A stretch of 17,573 bases of DNA, taken from positions 1 through 17,573 of the forward strand of contig CAKZXL010000708.1 in the NCBI GenBank assembly GCA_937883885.1. The letters run 5' to 3'. This document shows, one piece after another, positions 8,260 through 14,796 of this stretch. Position 1 is the first letter of the stretch. Every line of letters begins with the position of its first letter. Both the position numbers and the translations under genes were made by a program. Source of the DNA: an uncultured Aquincola sp. (lineage in GTDB: Bacteria > Pseudomonadota > Gammaproteobacteria > Burkholderiales > Burkholderiaceae). Under the pieces are notes generated by a model, which saw only the letters and a list, made by a program, of their open reading frames with translations, searched no databases and was not told the DNA's origin.

Positions 8260-9210
8260 ATGAGCCGACCCGGCCTTTCTCAGCCGCGCTACCGCGGCAT
8301 CTTTCCGGTGGCGCCCACCACCTTCACTGAGACCGGCACGCTGGACCTGCCCAGCCAGCGCCGCTGCATCGACTTCATGATCGACAGCGGCGTGGACGGC
8401 CTGTGCATCCTGGCCAACTTCTCAGAGCAGTTCTTGCTGGCCGACGACGAGCGCGAAGTGCTCACCCGCACGGTGCTGGAACATGTGCAAGGCCGGGTGC
8501 CGGTGATCGTGACCACCACCCACACCAGCACCGCCGTGTGCGCCGCCCGCAGCCGCCGCGCCCAAGACATGGGCGCCGCGATGGTGATGGTGATGCCGCC
8601 CTACCACGGCGCCACCTTCCGCGTGGGTGAAGCCGCGATCTTCGAGTTCTACGCCCACCTGTCCGACGCCATCAACATCCCGATCATGGTGCAGGACGCG
8701 CCCGCCAGCGGCACGCCGCTGCCCGCACCGCTGCTGGCCCACATGGCCCAGCAGATCGAGCAGCTGGCCTACTTCAAGATCGAGACTGCCGGCGCCGCCA
8801 GCAAGCTGCGCGAGCTGATTCGCCTGGGCGGCGAAGCGATTGAAGGCCCGTGGGACGGTGAAGAAGGCATCACCCTGCTGGCCGACCTGGACGCCGGCGC
8901 CACCGGCGCGATGACCGGCGGTGCGTTTGCCGATGGCATCCAACCCATCCTCACCGCCCACCGCGAAGGCCGGCGCGACGAAGCCTTTGCGCTGTACCAG
9001 CGCTGGCTGCCCCTCATCAACTACGAGAACCGGCAGGCCGGCTTTCTGGCGGCCAAGGCCTTGATGAAGGCCGGCGGCATCATCGCTTGCGACGCGCCGC
9101 GCCACCCCTGGCAGCCGCTGGCACCCGAGGTGCGCGAAGGCCTGCTGGACACCGCCCGACGGCTGGACCCCTTGGTGCTGCGCTGGGCCGGCGCAAGGGC
9201 GGCCGCATGA
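8260..9210 (+). CDS. araD: 2-keto-3-deoxy-L-arabonate dehydratase (DHDPS/NAL family)
   Basis: This 316-residue class I aldolase-fold protein is predicted to convert 2-keto-3-deoxy-L-arabonate to 2-oxoglutarate semialdehyde by dehydration and deamination-like chemistry through a Schiff base (EC 4.2.1.43 type). The Schiff-base lysine is Lys173 in AYFKIE. The MPPYHG motif (112-117) supplies the active-site Tyr115, and GPWDGEEGI replaces the usual GG-IS loop region. Blocks such as [29 protein letters not shown] and [10 protein letters not shown] match the Azospirillum AraD sequence type rather than dihydrodipicolinate synthase. It starts 20 bp after the dehydratase and overlaps dgoD by 4 bp (ATGA), which indicates one operon. 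The symbol follows Azospirillum usage and is not E. coli ribulose-phosphate epimerase AraD. Confidence 0.88.
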   Translation: MSRPGLSQPRYRGIFPVAPTTFTETGTLDLPSQRRCIDFMIDSGVDGLCILANFSEQFLLADDEREVLTRTVLEHVQGRVPVIVTTTHTSTAVCAARSRRAQDMGAAMVMVMPPYHGATFRVGEAAIFEFYAHLSDAINIPIMVQDAPASGTPLPAPLLAHMAQQIEQLAYFKIETAGAASKLRELIRLGGEAIEGPWDGEEGITLLADLDAGATGAMTGGAFADGIQPILTAHREGRRDEAFALYQRWLPLINYENRQAGFLAAKALMKAGGIIACDAPRHPWQPLAPEVREGLLDTARRLDPLVLRWAGARAAA

Positions 9211-10355
9211 AGATCACCCGCCTGACAACCTACCGCGTGGCACCGCGCTGGATGTTCTTGAAGGTGGAGACCGACGAGGGCATCAGCGGCTGGGGCGAGC
9301 CGGTGATCGAAGGCCGCGCCCGCACCGTGGAAGCCGCGGTGCACGAGTTTGCCGAGGCCCTGGTGGGGCGCGACCCGCGCGACATCAACGACCTGTGGCA
9401 GACCATGTACCGCAGCAACTTCTACCGCGGCGGCGCCATCTTGATGAGCGCCATTGCCGGCATCGACCAGGCGCTGTGGGACATCAAGGGCAAGGCGCTG
9501 GGCGTGCCGGTGTACCAGCTGCTGGGCGGCAAGGTGCGCGACCGCATGAAGGTGTACAGCTGGGTGGGCGGCGACAGGCCGGCCGACATCGTGGAACACA
9601 TGCAGCGGTTGATGGAAGGCGGCTTCGACACCTTCAAGCTCAACGGCACCGAAGAGATGGCGATGCTGGATTCGCCCCGCGCGGTGGACGCGGCCGTGGC
9701 CAAGGTGGCCGCGGTGCATGAAGCGCTGGGCAGCCAGGTGAGCTTTGGCCTGGACTTTCACGGCCGCGTGGCCGCGCCCATGGCCAAGCGGCTGCTGAAG
9801 GAACTGGAGCCCTACAAGCCGCTGTTTGTGGAAGAACCGGTGCTGGCCGAACAGGCCGAGCACTACCCCCGCCTGGCCGCGGCCACCAGCATTCCGCTGG
9901 CGGCAGGCGAGCGCACGTACTCACGCTTCGAGTTCAAGCGCGTGCTGCAGGAAGGTGGCATCAGCATCCTGCAGCCCGACCTGTCGCACGCCGGCGGCAT
10001 CACCGAATGCCACAAGATCGCCGCGATGGCCGAAGCCTACGACGTGGCCTTCGCCCCCCACTGCCCGCTGGGCCCGGTGGCCCTGGCCGCCTGCCTGCAG
10101 GTGGACTTCACCGCCTGGAACGCCGTGCTGCAGGAGCAGAGCATGGGCATCCACTACAACCGCGATGCCGAGCTGCTGGACTACGTCATCAACAAGGACG
10201 ACTTCCGGATCGAGGGTGGGTACATGCGTGCGCTGCCTGGGCCCGGCTTGGGCGTGGAGATCGATGAGGAGCGGGTGGTGCATACGAGCCGGAACGCACC
10301 GGATTGGCGGAATCCGGTGTGGCGGCATTGGGATGGGAGTGTGGCAGAGTGGTGA
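9207..10355 (+). CDS. dgoD: D-galactonate dehydratase (enolase superfamily)
   Basis: This 382-residue enzyme has the same length as E. coli DgoD and predicted identical chemistry: D-galactonate to 2-keto-3-deoxy-D-galactonate (EC 4.2.1.6). The Mg2+ ligands align exactly at Asp183 (LDFHGR), Glu209 (FVEEPV) and Glu235 (AAGERT). The catalytic His185 and His285 (APHCPLGP) are also in place. [24 protein letters not shown] and [14 protein letters not shown] are near-verbatim family blocks, so this is one of the most specific assignments here. The start overlaps the previous stop as ATGA. Its presence beside L-arabonate enzymes means the operon handles two sugars of the same C2-C4 configuration. The KDGal kinase and aldolase needed next are not in the window. 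Confidence 0.94.
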   Translation: MKITRLTTYRVAPRWMFLKVETDEGISGWGEPVIEGRARTVEAAVHEFAEALVGRDPRDINDLWQTMYRSNFYRGGAILMSAIAGIDQALWDIKGKALGVPVYQLLGGKVRDRMKVYSWVGGDRPADIVEHMQRLMEGGFDTFKLNGTEEMAMLDSPRAVDAAVAKVAAVHEALGSQVSFGLDFHGRVAAPMAKRLLKELEPYKPLFVEEPVLAEQAEHYPRLAAATSIPLAAGERTYSRFEFKRVLQEGGISILQPDLSHAGGITECHKIAAMAEAYDVAFAPHCPLGPVALAACLQVDFTAWNAVLQEQSMGIHYNRDAELLDYVINKDDFRIEGGYMRALPGPGLGVEIDEERVVHTSRNAPDWRNPVWRHWDGSVAEW

Positions 10356-10377
10356 GGGGGAGCTCGGGCGGCTTTCA

Positions 10378-10391
10378 GATCGGGGCCGATC
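10378..10391. repeat. Inverted repeat in the convergent dgoD/mrr gap
   Basis: GATCGG-GG-CCGATC has 6-bp perfect arms. It lies 22 bp after the dgoD stop and overlaps the last codon of the converging Mrr-like gene. It could help stop transcription from the sugar operon, but it lacks a U-tract on either strand. Confidence 0.3.
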
Positions 10392-11349
10392 ACTCGTCGG
10401 CGAAAAAGTCGCTGTCCAGCCGCTTGAGCTGGTAGGTATCCACCACCGACACGCCCAGGTCGTGCTGGATCATCAGTTCGGCCAGCCGGGCGCCGTCGAT
10501 CAACACGATGCGGTACGACCGGCTGTTCTTCGCCGCCGAGACGGCGGCCGGGGTGAAGCTGCTGGTGGTGATGAAGACGCCCTTGTGCGCGCCGTTGGCG
10601 TCCAGCGCGCCCTTGAAGTCGCGAATCGGCCCCTCACCCACCGATCCTTCCCAGCGCTTGGCCTGGATATAGATCGCGTCCAGCCCCAGGCGGTCTTCGT
10701 TGATCACGCCATCAATGCCGCCGTCGCCTGAGCGTCCCACGGCACGGCCGGCTTCTTCACGACTGCCGCCGTAGCCCATCTTCAGCAGCAGCTTGACGAC
10801 CAGGCGCTCGAAGAACTCCGGATCGCAACTCTTGATGGTGCTGATCAGCTCAGCCGCCAGCGCTTCGTGCGCGGCGGCCAATACGCGCTCGATGCGTTCT
10901 TCGGGCGGCATTTCCAACACCGCCGCGGCGCCGTCTTCGGCATCTTCGCCTGCGCCAGCGGCCGGAGTGCCGACTGCCGTGGTGATCTGGCTTGACTTCC
11001 AGGCGTCGTAGCGTCGGTCCAGCTCGTCCATGTAAGCGCGCCCATCGAAGGGTGTGCCCAGCAGCGCCCGGCCCTCGGACGCGATGCGCCAGACGCCACG
11101 CTCCTTCAGCACCCAGCCAGCTTTCACCATGCCGACCGACGAGAAGCCGAAGATCTTGCGCCAGCGCACGCCACCACTGGCGTCCGTCCGCTCACGCGCC
11201 CAGTCGTCGATCGGCACCGCCTGCTCGATGGCCAGCAGCAGGTCTCGCCGCCGCAGCGCACCGTCCGGTGCCGCGGCCAGCGCACGCAGCGCCGCATGGT
11301 GAGTGGCCGAGATCAGCAGGCCAGATCGGGATAGCGGATTCGTGCTCAT
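10390..11349 (-). CDS. mrr: Mrr-type restriction endonuclease (type IV, modification-dependent)
   Basis: This 319-residue protein combines an N-terminal winged-helix Mrr_N-like region (about 15-100, with RRRDLLLAIEQAVP and WRKIFGFSSVGM) and a C-terminal PD-(D/E)XK nuclease domain (about 175-300). In the nuclease domain FFERLVVKLLLKMGYGG precedes the catalytic GDGGIDG (Asp213) and IYIQAKR (Gln229-x-Lys231), the Q-x-K variant characteristic of Mrr. A central Ala/Glu-rich linker (about 125-150) joins the two. E. coli Mrr is 304 residues, so this is full length. It probably cleaves foreign methylated DNA. No methyltransferase or specificity subunit is adjacent, as expected for a stand-alone type IV enzyme. 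The start at 11349 was preferred to a possible upstream start at 11412 because the extra residues look non-conserved; no strong ribosome-binding site is visible. Confidence 0.88.
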   Translation of the reverse strand: MSTNPLSRSGLLISATHHAALRALAAAPDGALRRRDLLLAIEQAVPIDDWARERTDASGGVRWRKIFGFSSVGMVKAGWVLKERGVWRIASEGRALLGTPFDGRAYMDELDRRYDAWKSSQITTAVGTPAAGAGEDAEDGAAAVLEMPPEERIERVLAAAHEALAAELISTIKSCDPEFFERLVVKLLLKMGYGGSREEAGRAVGRSGDGGIDGVINEDRLGLDAIYIQAKRWEGSVGEGPIRDFKGALDANGAHKGVFITTSSFTPAAVSAAKNSRSYRIVLIDGARLAELMIQHDLGVSVVDTYQLKRLDSDFFADE

Positions 11350-11531
11350 CGAAGGGTCGCTTCGTGGGTATTGCGACGATGCGGCAATGCTGCCGGGGCC
11401 GGCGCGTCGCACTGTTTGGTGTGCAAGGCAGGGTTGCAGTCAGGGCGCGCGGCAGGAAGCGGCGTCTGTCGGCCGACGACGAGGCCACGCAGATTGCCGG
11501 GACCACCCGCGTCACCCCACTGCGTCCCACA

Positions 11532-11574
11532 TCGATCGCTGTTCGGTGCTCTTCGCCGGGATACTCGATCGCTG
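11532..11574. repeat. 10-bp direct repeat pair, 33 bp apart
   Basis: TCGATCGCTG occurs at 11532-11541 and again at 11565-11574, spaced by about three helical turns, just beyond the 3' end of the PEP-CTERM-like gene and upstream of mrr. The placement would suit a regulator binding on one DNA face upstream of mrr. The 237-bp gap it sits in (11350-11586) holds no recognisable gene. Confidence 0.3.
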
Positions 11575-11586
11575 GTTATGCGCGTG

Positions 11587-12354
11587 CTAAATATTGCGGC
11601 GGCGGCGGATTCGTAGGCAAGCCAGTACACACATACCCGACAGCATCAGGGCATAAGAATGGGCCTCAGGCACCGGCGCAGCTGTGAACTCAATACGTAA
11701 TCCAAGAGCGCTGCGCTGGCCGTCTTGTCTCACATACTGCCTGTATTCAGGGTGTGCAGCATCGTACACCGTCCAACCCTGTCGGACAGCAAATAGATCC
11801 GTCGTCTTTGTCTCGCTCGCCGCCCAGGCTGTTACGGTGTCGTCATATCTGAGCCAAAGATAGACCCAATATGTCCCGGCACTGGGCAGGTAAACGTTAA
11901 CGTCCGCACTAAAAAATTCCCCATCTCCTAGTCCCGTGGCACCAGGAGGGGTGGCCCACCCGCAGCCGGGGGCGATGTATGGACTTGTTTGGACGCTTGA
12001 GCATGCGTACGTCTGCCAAAGCGATCCAACGGGAGTGTTATCGCCGCCTAAAGGGGAGGGAGTGGTAACCAGCGTGTTGTCAGCCATCCCGACGTGAAAC
12101 CCGTGCCAAGATCCCAGCGGGTTTAGTGGTGAGGTCGTTGGCGTAATGCCGGTATCAATATGCGTGACATAGCCGGCGGACTGAACCGTGAACCCCGTGG
12201 CAAACTCCCGCCAAGTAAACGAAGTTTCTGCTACCGCCCTGGGCGCTGTGGCAAGATCAACTGGCATCGAATCGTAAATCGGCACCGCCATCGTTTTCGC
12301 AGCGCAAACGGACATTCCAATCAAAAGCGCCAACTTCGCCATCATTTTTGCCAT
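11587..12354 (-). CDS. Secreted protein with PEP-CTERM-like sorting signal
   Basis: This 255-residue protein is exported. Residues 1-23 are a signal peptide ending at TMA before VPIYDSM. Residues 228-255 form a PEP-CTERM-type tail: VPEA in place of the usual VPEP, then SYALMLSGMCVLACL as a membrane segment, then RIRRRR at the end. PEP-CTERM proteins are processed by exosortase in Gram-negative, exopolysaccharide-forming bacteria. The body (24-227) is Thr/Gly/aromatic-rich and likely beta-sandwich (for example SAGTYWVYLWLRYDDT), with four cysteines in the mature region below the tail, but I recognise no enzymatic motif. GGAGG at 12361-12365 lies 6 bp before the ATG. Base composition (about 52% G+C at 11881-11940) is lower than in the sugar operon. 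Function is unknown and a link to the flanking defence-like genes is not evident. Confidence 0.75.
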   Translation of the reverse strand: MAKMMAKLALLIGMSVCAAKTMAVPIYDSMPVDLATAPRAVAETSFTWREFATGFTVQSAGYVTHIDTGITPTTSPLNPLGSWHGFHVGMADNTLVTTPSPLGGDNTPVGSLWQTYACSSVQTSPYIAPGCGWATPPGATGLGDGEFFSADVNVYLPSAGTYWVYLWLRYDDTVTAWAASETKTTDLFAVRQGWTVYDAAHPEYRQYVRQDGQRSALGLRIEFTAAPVPEAHSYALMLSGMCVLACLRIRRRRNI

Positions 12355-12511
12355 TCATCGCCTCCATGATTTGCTACATGAAGATAACAGCCCCTTAGTA
12401 GTTGCGCGGCGGGTGAATATTCAACAGTCGACTATATGTGGACACCGTGCTGCCTATGCAGCAAGGCGAGCAGTCACTGCGCCGACGCTGTCAACACGCA
12501 GGGTCATGCTT

Positions 12512-12547
12512 CTCGCACGCAATGGGTAAAAGGCTGCTTCGTGCGAG
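12512..12547. repeat. Inverted repeat 1 of intergenic cluster
   Basis: CTCGCACG (12512-12519) and CGTGCGAG (12540-12547) are perfect 8-bp arms with a 20-bp spacer. It is the leftmost of three successive dyads in this gene-free stretch. Confidence 0.55.
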
Positions 12548-12617
12548 GAGCCTCAAACCAACTGATGCCGGGGCGGAGGCACCTTTGGACATGCTAATTG
12601 GTGGCTTTCGGAGATCT

Positions 12618-12687
12618 GACCGTCAGCGACACGTCTAGAGCGATCCTTGAAGCCTGAACGGCTACTGTGCAGCGGTTGCTGACGGTC
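12618..12687. repeat. Inverted repeat 2 of intergenic cluster
   Basis: The arms 12618-12630 and 12675-12687 pair at 12 of 13 positions. The core is GACCGTCAGC opposite GCTGACGGTC, with a 44-bp spacer that itself holds a small AGCC/GGCT stem. Confidence 0.55.
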
Positions 12688-12722
12688 GCCAACGGCTCGC
12701 GAACCTCCGGTTTGCGCCCTCA

Positions 12723-12767
12723 AGCTGACGCTGACCTGGGAGCCAGGCGGCAACCCGGGCGTCAGTT
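12723..12767. repeat. Inverted repeat 3 of intergenic cluster, nested hairpins
   Basis: CTGACGC (12725-12731) pairs with GCGTCAG (12759-12765), extendable by one G-U and one A-U pair. Inside lies a perfect CCTGG-GAG-CCAGG hairpin (12735-12747). The GCTGACG word is shared with the right arm of repeat 2, so the two elements may be related. Confidence 0.5.
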
Positions 12768-12944
12768 ATGAGGCGTACAGCTGAACTCAGCGCCGCAGGG
12801 GCTCGGGCTTTTTCCGCGACCGGATTCGTTCTCAGGCCGCCACAGACTGAAATCGACGCATCCCAAACTCACATCGTTGTCAGGAGTAGGCAGGTCTGGC
12901 GCGAGAGCGGTCGTCCGGAGTTGCAAAGAATGTCAGCGGTACAT

Positions 12945-13814
12945 TCACTTATTGACAGTAAAGACTTTGACTTTGACCTCGCGGCCGTCTTTGTTGTGGT
13001 TCCCCTCCAAATCCTTCAAACCTTCTGGGTTTGTGATGCAGTGTTCGGGGTCGTAGATCACGCACCATAGTTTCTTACATCCCGGATGTGCCGCGTAGTG
13101 CGAAATGTCGATCACAAGCTCATCGCCGACTGCCTTTGCATGAGCCCTGTCTCGCACGCACTTCGTCTCAATAACGAGATCGTGTGCCGGAAGGAAAAAG
13201 TCCATACGTGTGCTTTTGCCCGCATAGCTCGGTGTGTACTCTTCCGCTCGAACGTCCACCACCCAAGGCCGCAGTAGTGCATGAAGCAGGTCCTGCACGT
13301 CATACTCATTGGCGAAATGCATCGTGTCCGCGCCTTTCCGCCGGTACGTAAGTGGGTGCATCGCCCGCCGCAGGCCTTGAATGACGATTTGCACTACTTC
13401 ATCAACGGTTCCGGGCATTGCCGGAACCATCTTCGCAGCAACTTGACTGAACTCATCAGTTTCAGCCACCCGCCCCACCGGAAGAACGCGTCCGTGTCGG
13501 TAATAGCGAAGGCCATCCTCTGCCAAAACGGCCTCGACTCTCGCCTTTCCGTCCTTCCAGCGCTCAATGTCTGCCGGATCGACCGGCTTCGTGTCCATGT
13601 ATTCCTCAAGCACATTGCCCAGGACCTGAAGACTGTCCGTATTAGGATCCTGACCGGCCCGAAACAGCCATTCCTTCCACTTTGAGTGGTGTGCCAGTTC
13701 GGGTGGGTCGCCAGGAGCGCCAGAAGTCGCATCGAGCGTGGCGTGTCCGCCGATGCCCTGGATGACATCTCCAACTGTCTTGCAGAGTGCTCTTGAGAGT
13801 CGTGTGTTTGTCAT
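12945..13814 (-). CDS. PD-(D/E)XK nuclease, DpnII/MboI-like family
   Basis: This 289-residue protein has two parts. The N-terminal part (about 1-150) is mostly helical and contains WKEWLFRAGQDPNTD followed by VLGNVLEEYMD, a pattern I associate with helical domains in front of accessory nucleases. The C-terminal part (about 165-265) is a PD-(D/E)XK nuclease core of the REase_DpnII-MboI kind: FANEYDVQDLLHALL (Glu170 helix), YTPSYAGKSTRMDFF (Asp205), LVIETK (Glu216-x-Lys218), then DISHYAAHPGCKKLWCVIYDPE. All expected catalytic residues are present. Such proteins occur in restriction and defence loci. It is third in a minus-strand series after the GHKL-STAS and DUF4145 genes. The frame is open back to 13946 without another ATG, so a GTG at 13823 is an alternative start. 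Nuclease fold is well supported; target and role are inferred. Confidence 0.8.
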   Translation of the reverse strand: MTNTRLSRALCKTVGDVIQGIGGHATLDATSGAPGDPPELAHHSKWKEWLFRAGQDPNTDSLQVLGNVLEEYMDTKPVDPADIERWKDGKARVEAVLAEDGLRYYRHGRVLPVGRVAETDEFSQVAAKMVPAMPGTVDEVVQIVIQGLRRAMHPLTYRRKGADTMHFANEYDVQDLLHALLRPWVVDVRAEEYTPSYAGKSTRMDFFLPAHDLVIETKCVRDRAHAKAVGDELVIDISHYAAHPGCKKLWCVIYDPEHCITNPEGLKDLEGNHNKDGREVKVKVFTVNK

Positions 13815-13905
13815 GCCACTCACAATGTGCGCCCCCGGGAAGCAGATTGCGCAGCTTGCGTTCAGCAGCTGCCGGAGGCACTCCGCTGGAACCAAGGATT
13901 GTGCG

Positions 13906-14667
13906 TCACTTTGCTGGACCCTTCTTCTTGTTGACCTTCTTAGCAAGCTTATGAAGCTTAGCGAGCTTCGGTGCGTACACCTCTTGGAGGATGTGCTCGG
14001 TCAGCTCGTACGAATCCATTACATCGTCCAACGTAACCTCTGCCCCACCTTCATGACTTCCAGCGTTTCCTAACCATTTAATCGCCAAAATTAGATCTTT
14101 CATGTGCGCATACTTCGGCGGCAGCAGCGCAATCCGCTGATGCAAGCTGATGAATCGCCTCTTGCCTCCGACGAGGTTAAAGCGCCTGATCTTCAGTTCT
14201 GTAAGTAGAGACTCGATTGCGATCCGCACATTATTTGAGGCGGCATGCGGGGCAGAGAAGAAGAGGGAAAAGGAATCTGCTAGCGGCTTTGTGACAGTCT
14301 CTGGACAATCCTTCGGAAACGGGAAGAGCTTCAAATGAGGTTGGAAGAACTTCGGCCGGAAGTGGTCCTCATAGACTTGGTCCGGAACGCCGTGCTCGTC
14401 CTCGTAAACGCTCCAGTCCACAGAACCTGTACCGCTGCTGGCCACAACTTCCTTGCATTGATCGTTTGAGCAGACGAGAAGGCATGAATACACGTACTCA
14501 ATCCACTCGGGCTCCCATGCTTCGTGGGAGTGGTCACGCGAGTGCCGTCGCTCCTCTTTCGCAAACGAGTCCTTCCGGATGCGAAGGGGCGCCTTCTCGC
14601 ATGACGGACAAATCCAATCTGGGGCGCTGTTTAGCGTGAACGGGAACTTCAGAGTGTGACGGTCCAT
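13906..14667 (-). CDS. DUF4145 protein with N-terminal zinc ribbon
   Basis: This 253-residue protein starts with a probable zinc ribbon: Cys20 and Cys23 in CPSC, with Cys66 and Cys71 in CSNDQC. It continues with a DUF4145-type helical domain at about 145-235: SNNVRIAIESLLTEL, AIKWLGNAGSHEGG, then VTLDDVMDSYELTEHIL. The C-terminus is a Lys-rich tail (KLAKLHKLAKKVNKKK). DUF4145 proteins are frequent in restriction-modification and phage-defence neighbourhoods, and their helical domain has been compared with HEPN folds. I do not see a clear R-x4-6-H RNase motif around His205, so catalytic RNase activity is not claimed. It lies 91 bp upstream of the nuclease and 129 bp downstream of the GHKL gene, same strand. 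Composition is strikingly AT-richer than the flanks (25 of 60 G+C at 14041-14100). No ribosome-binding site is obvious before the ATG. Confidence 0.82.
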   Translation of the reverse strand: MDRHTLKFPFTLNSAPDWICPSCEKAPLRIRKDSFAKEERRHSRDHSHEAWEPEWIEYVYSCLLVCSNDQCKEVVASSGTGSVDWSVYEDEHGVPDQVYEDHFRPKFFQPHLKLFPFPKDCPETVTKPLADSFSLFFSAPHAASNNVRIAIESLLTELKIRRFNLVGGKRRFISLHQRIALLPPKYAHMKDLILAIKWLGNAGSHEGGAEVTLDDVMDSYELTEHILQEVYAPKLAKLHKLAKKVNKKKGPAK

Positions 14668-14778
14668 AAGTCAATGTAGGCACAACGTTGAGCGGCGGCC
14701 TTTGCCTTCAAGAAGCATGCGATGCCTCCCTCCATACCATGAACAACCTGATCGGCTCACGGATGTCCCCCAACCACC

Positions 14779-14788
14779 GCGCATGCGC
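14779..14788. repeat. 10-bp palindrome after the GHKL gene
   Basis: GCGCATGCGC is a perfect palindrome starting 8 bp beyond the stop codon of the ATPase gene, in the 129-bp gap before DUF4145. It may be a regulatory site or chance; there is no terminator-like U-run. Confidence 0.25.
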
Positions 14789-14796
14789 GACGACAG

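Larger units (their letters stand above)
12355..12944. other. 590-bp gene-free stretch with multiple inverted repeats
   Basis: I see no convincing gene on either strand: the short open frames have no recognisable sequence, no good start context, or run antisense into the nuclease. It contains the ribosome-binding site and presumably the promoter of the PEP-CTERM-like gene at its left end. An 8-bp palindrome AGTCGACT lies at 12426-12433, and three larger interrupted inverted repeats (listed separately) lie between 12512 and 12767. No insertion-sequence ends or transposase remnant were recognised. Confidence 0.6.

Noticed and set aside
9087..9206. Upstream in-frame extension of DgoD
   Set aside because: It overlaps the AraD gene; the start at 9207 gives exactly the 382-residue family length with matching catalytic numbering.
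12618..12767. Integron attC-like recombination site
   Set aside because: Inverted arms are present, but I could not find paired core sites of the RYYYAAC/GTTRRRY kind or an integrase, so the label is not supported.
12790..12818. GC-rich segment followed by TTTTT on the plus strand as a terminator
   Set aside because: No stable stem precedes the T-run and no plus-strand gene lies upstream for it to terminate.
12438..13070. Short plus-strand open frames in the 12.4-13.1 kb region
   Set aside because: No recognisable domain, no good start context, and the second runs antisense into the nuclease gene.
13906..14667. DUF4145 protein as an active HEPN ribonuclease
   Set aside because: The expected R-x4-6-H catalytic motif is not evident around the conserved His205, so catalysis cannot be claimed from sequence.
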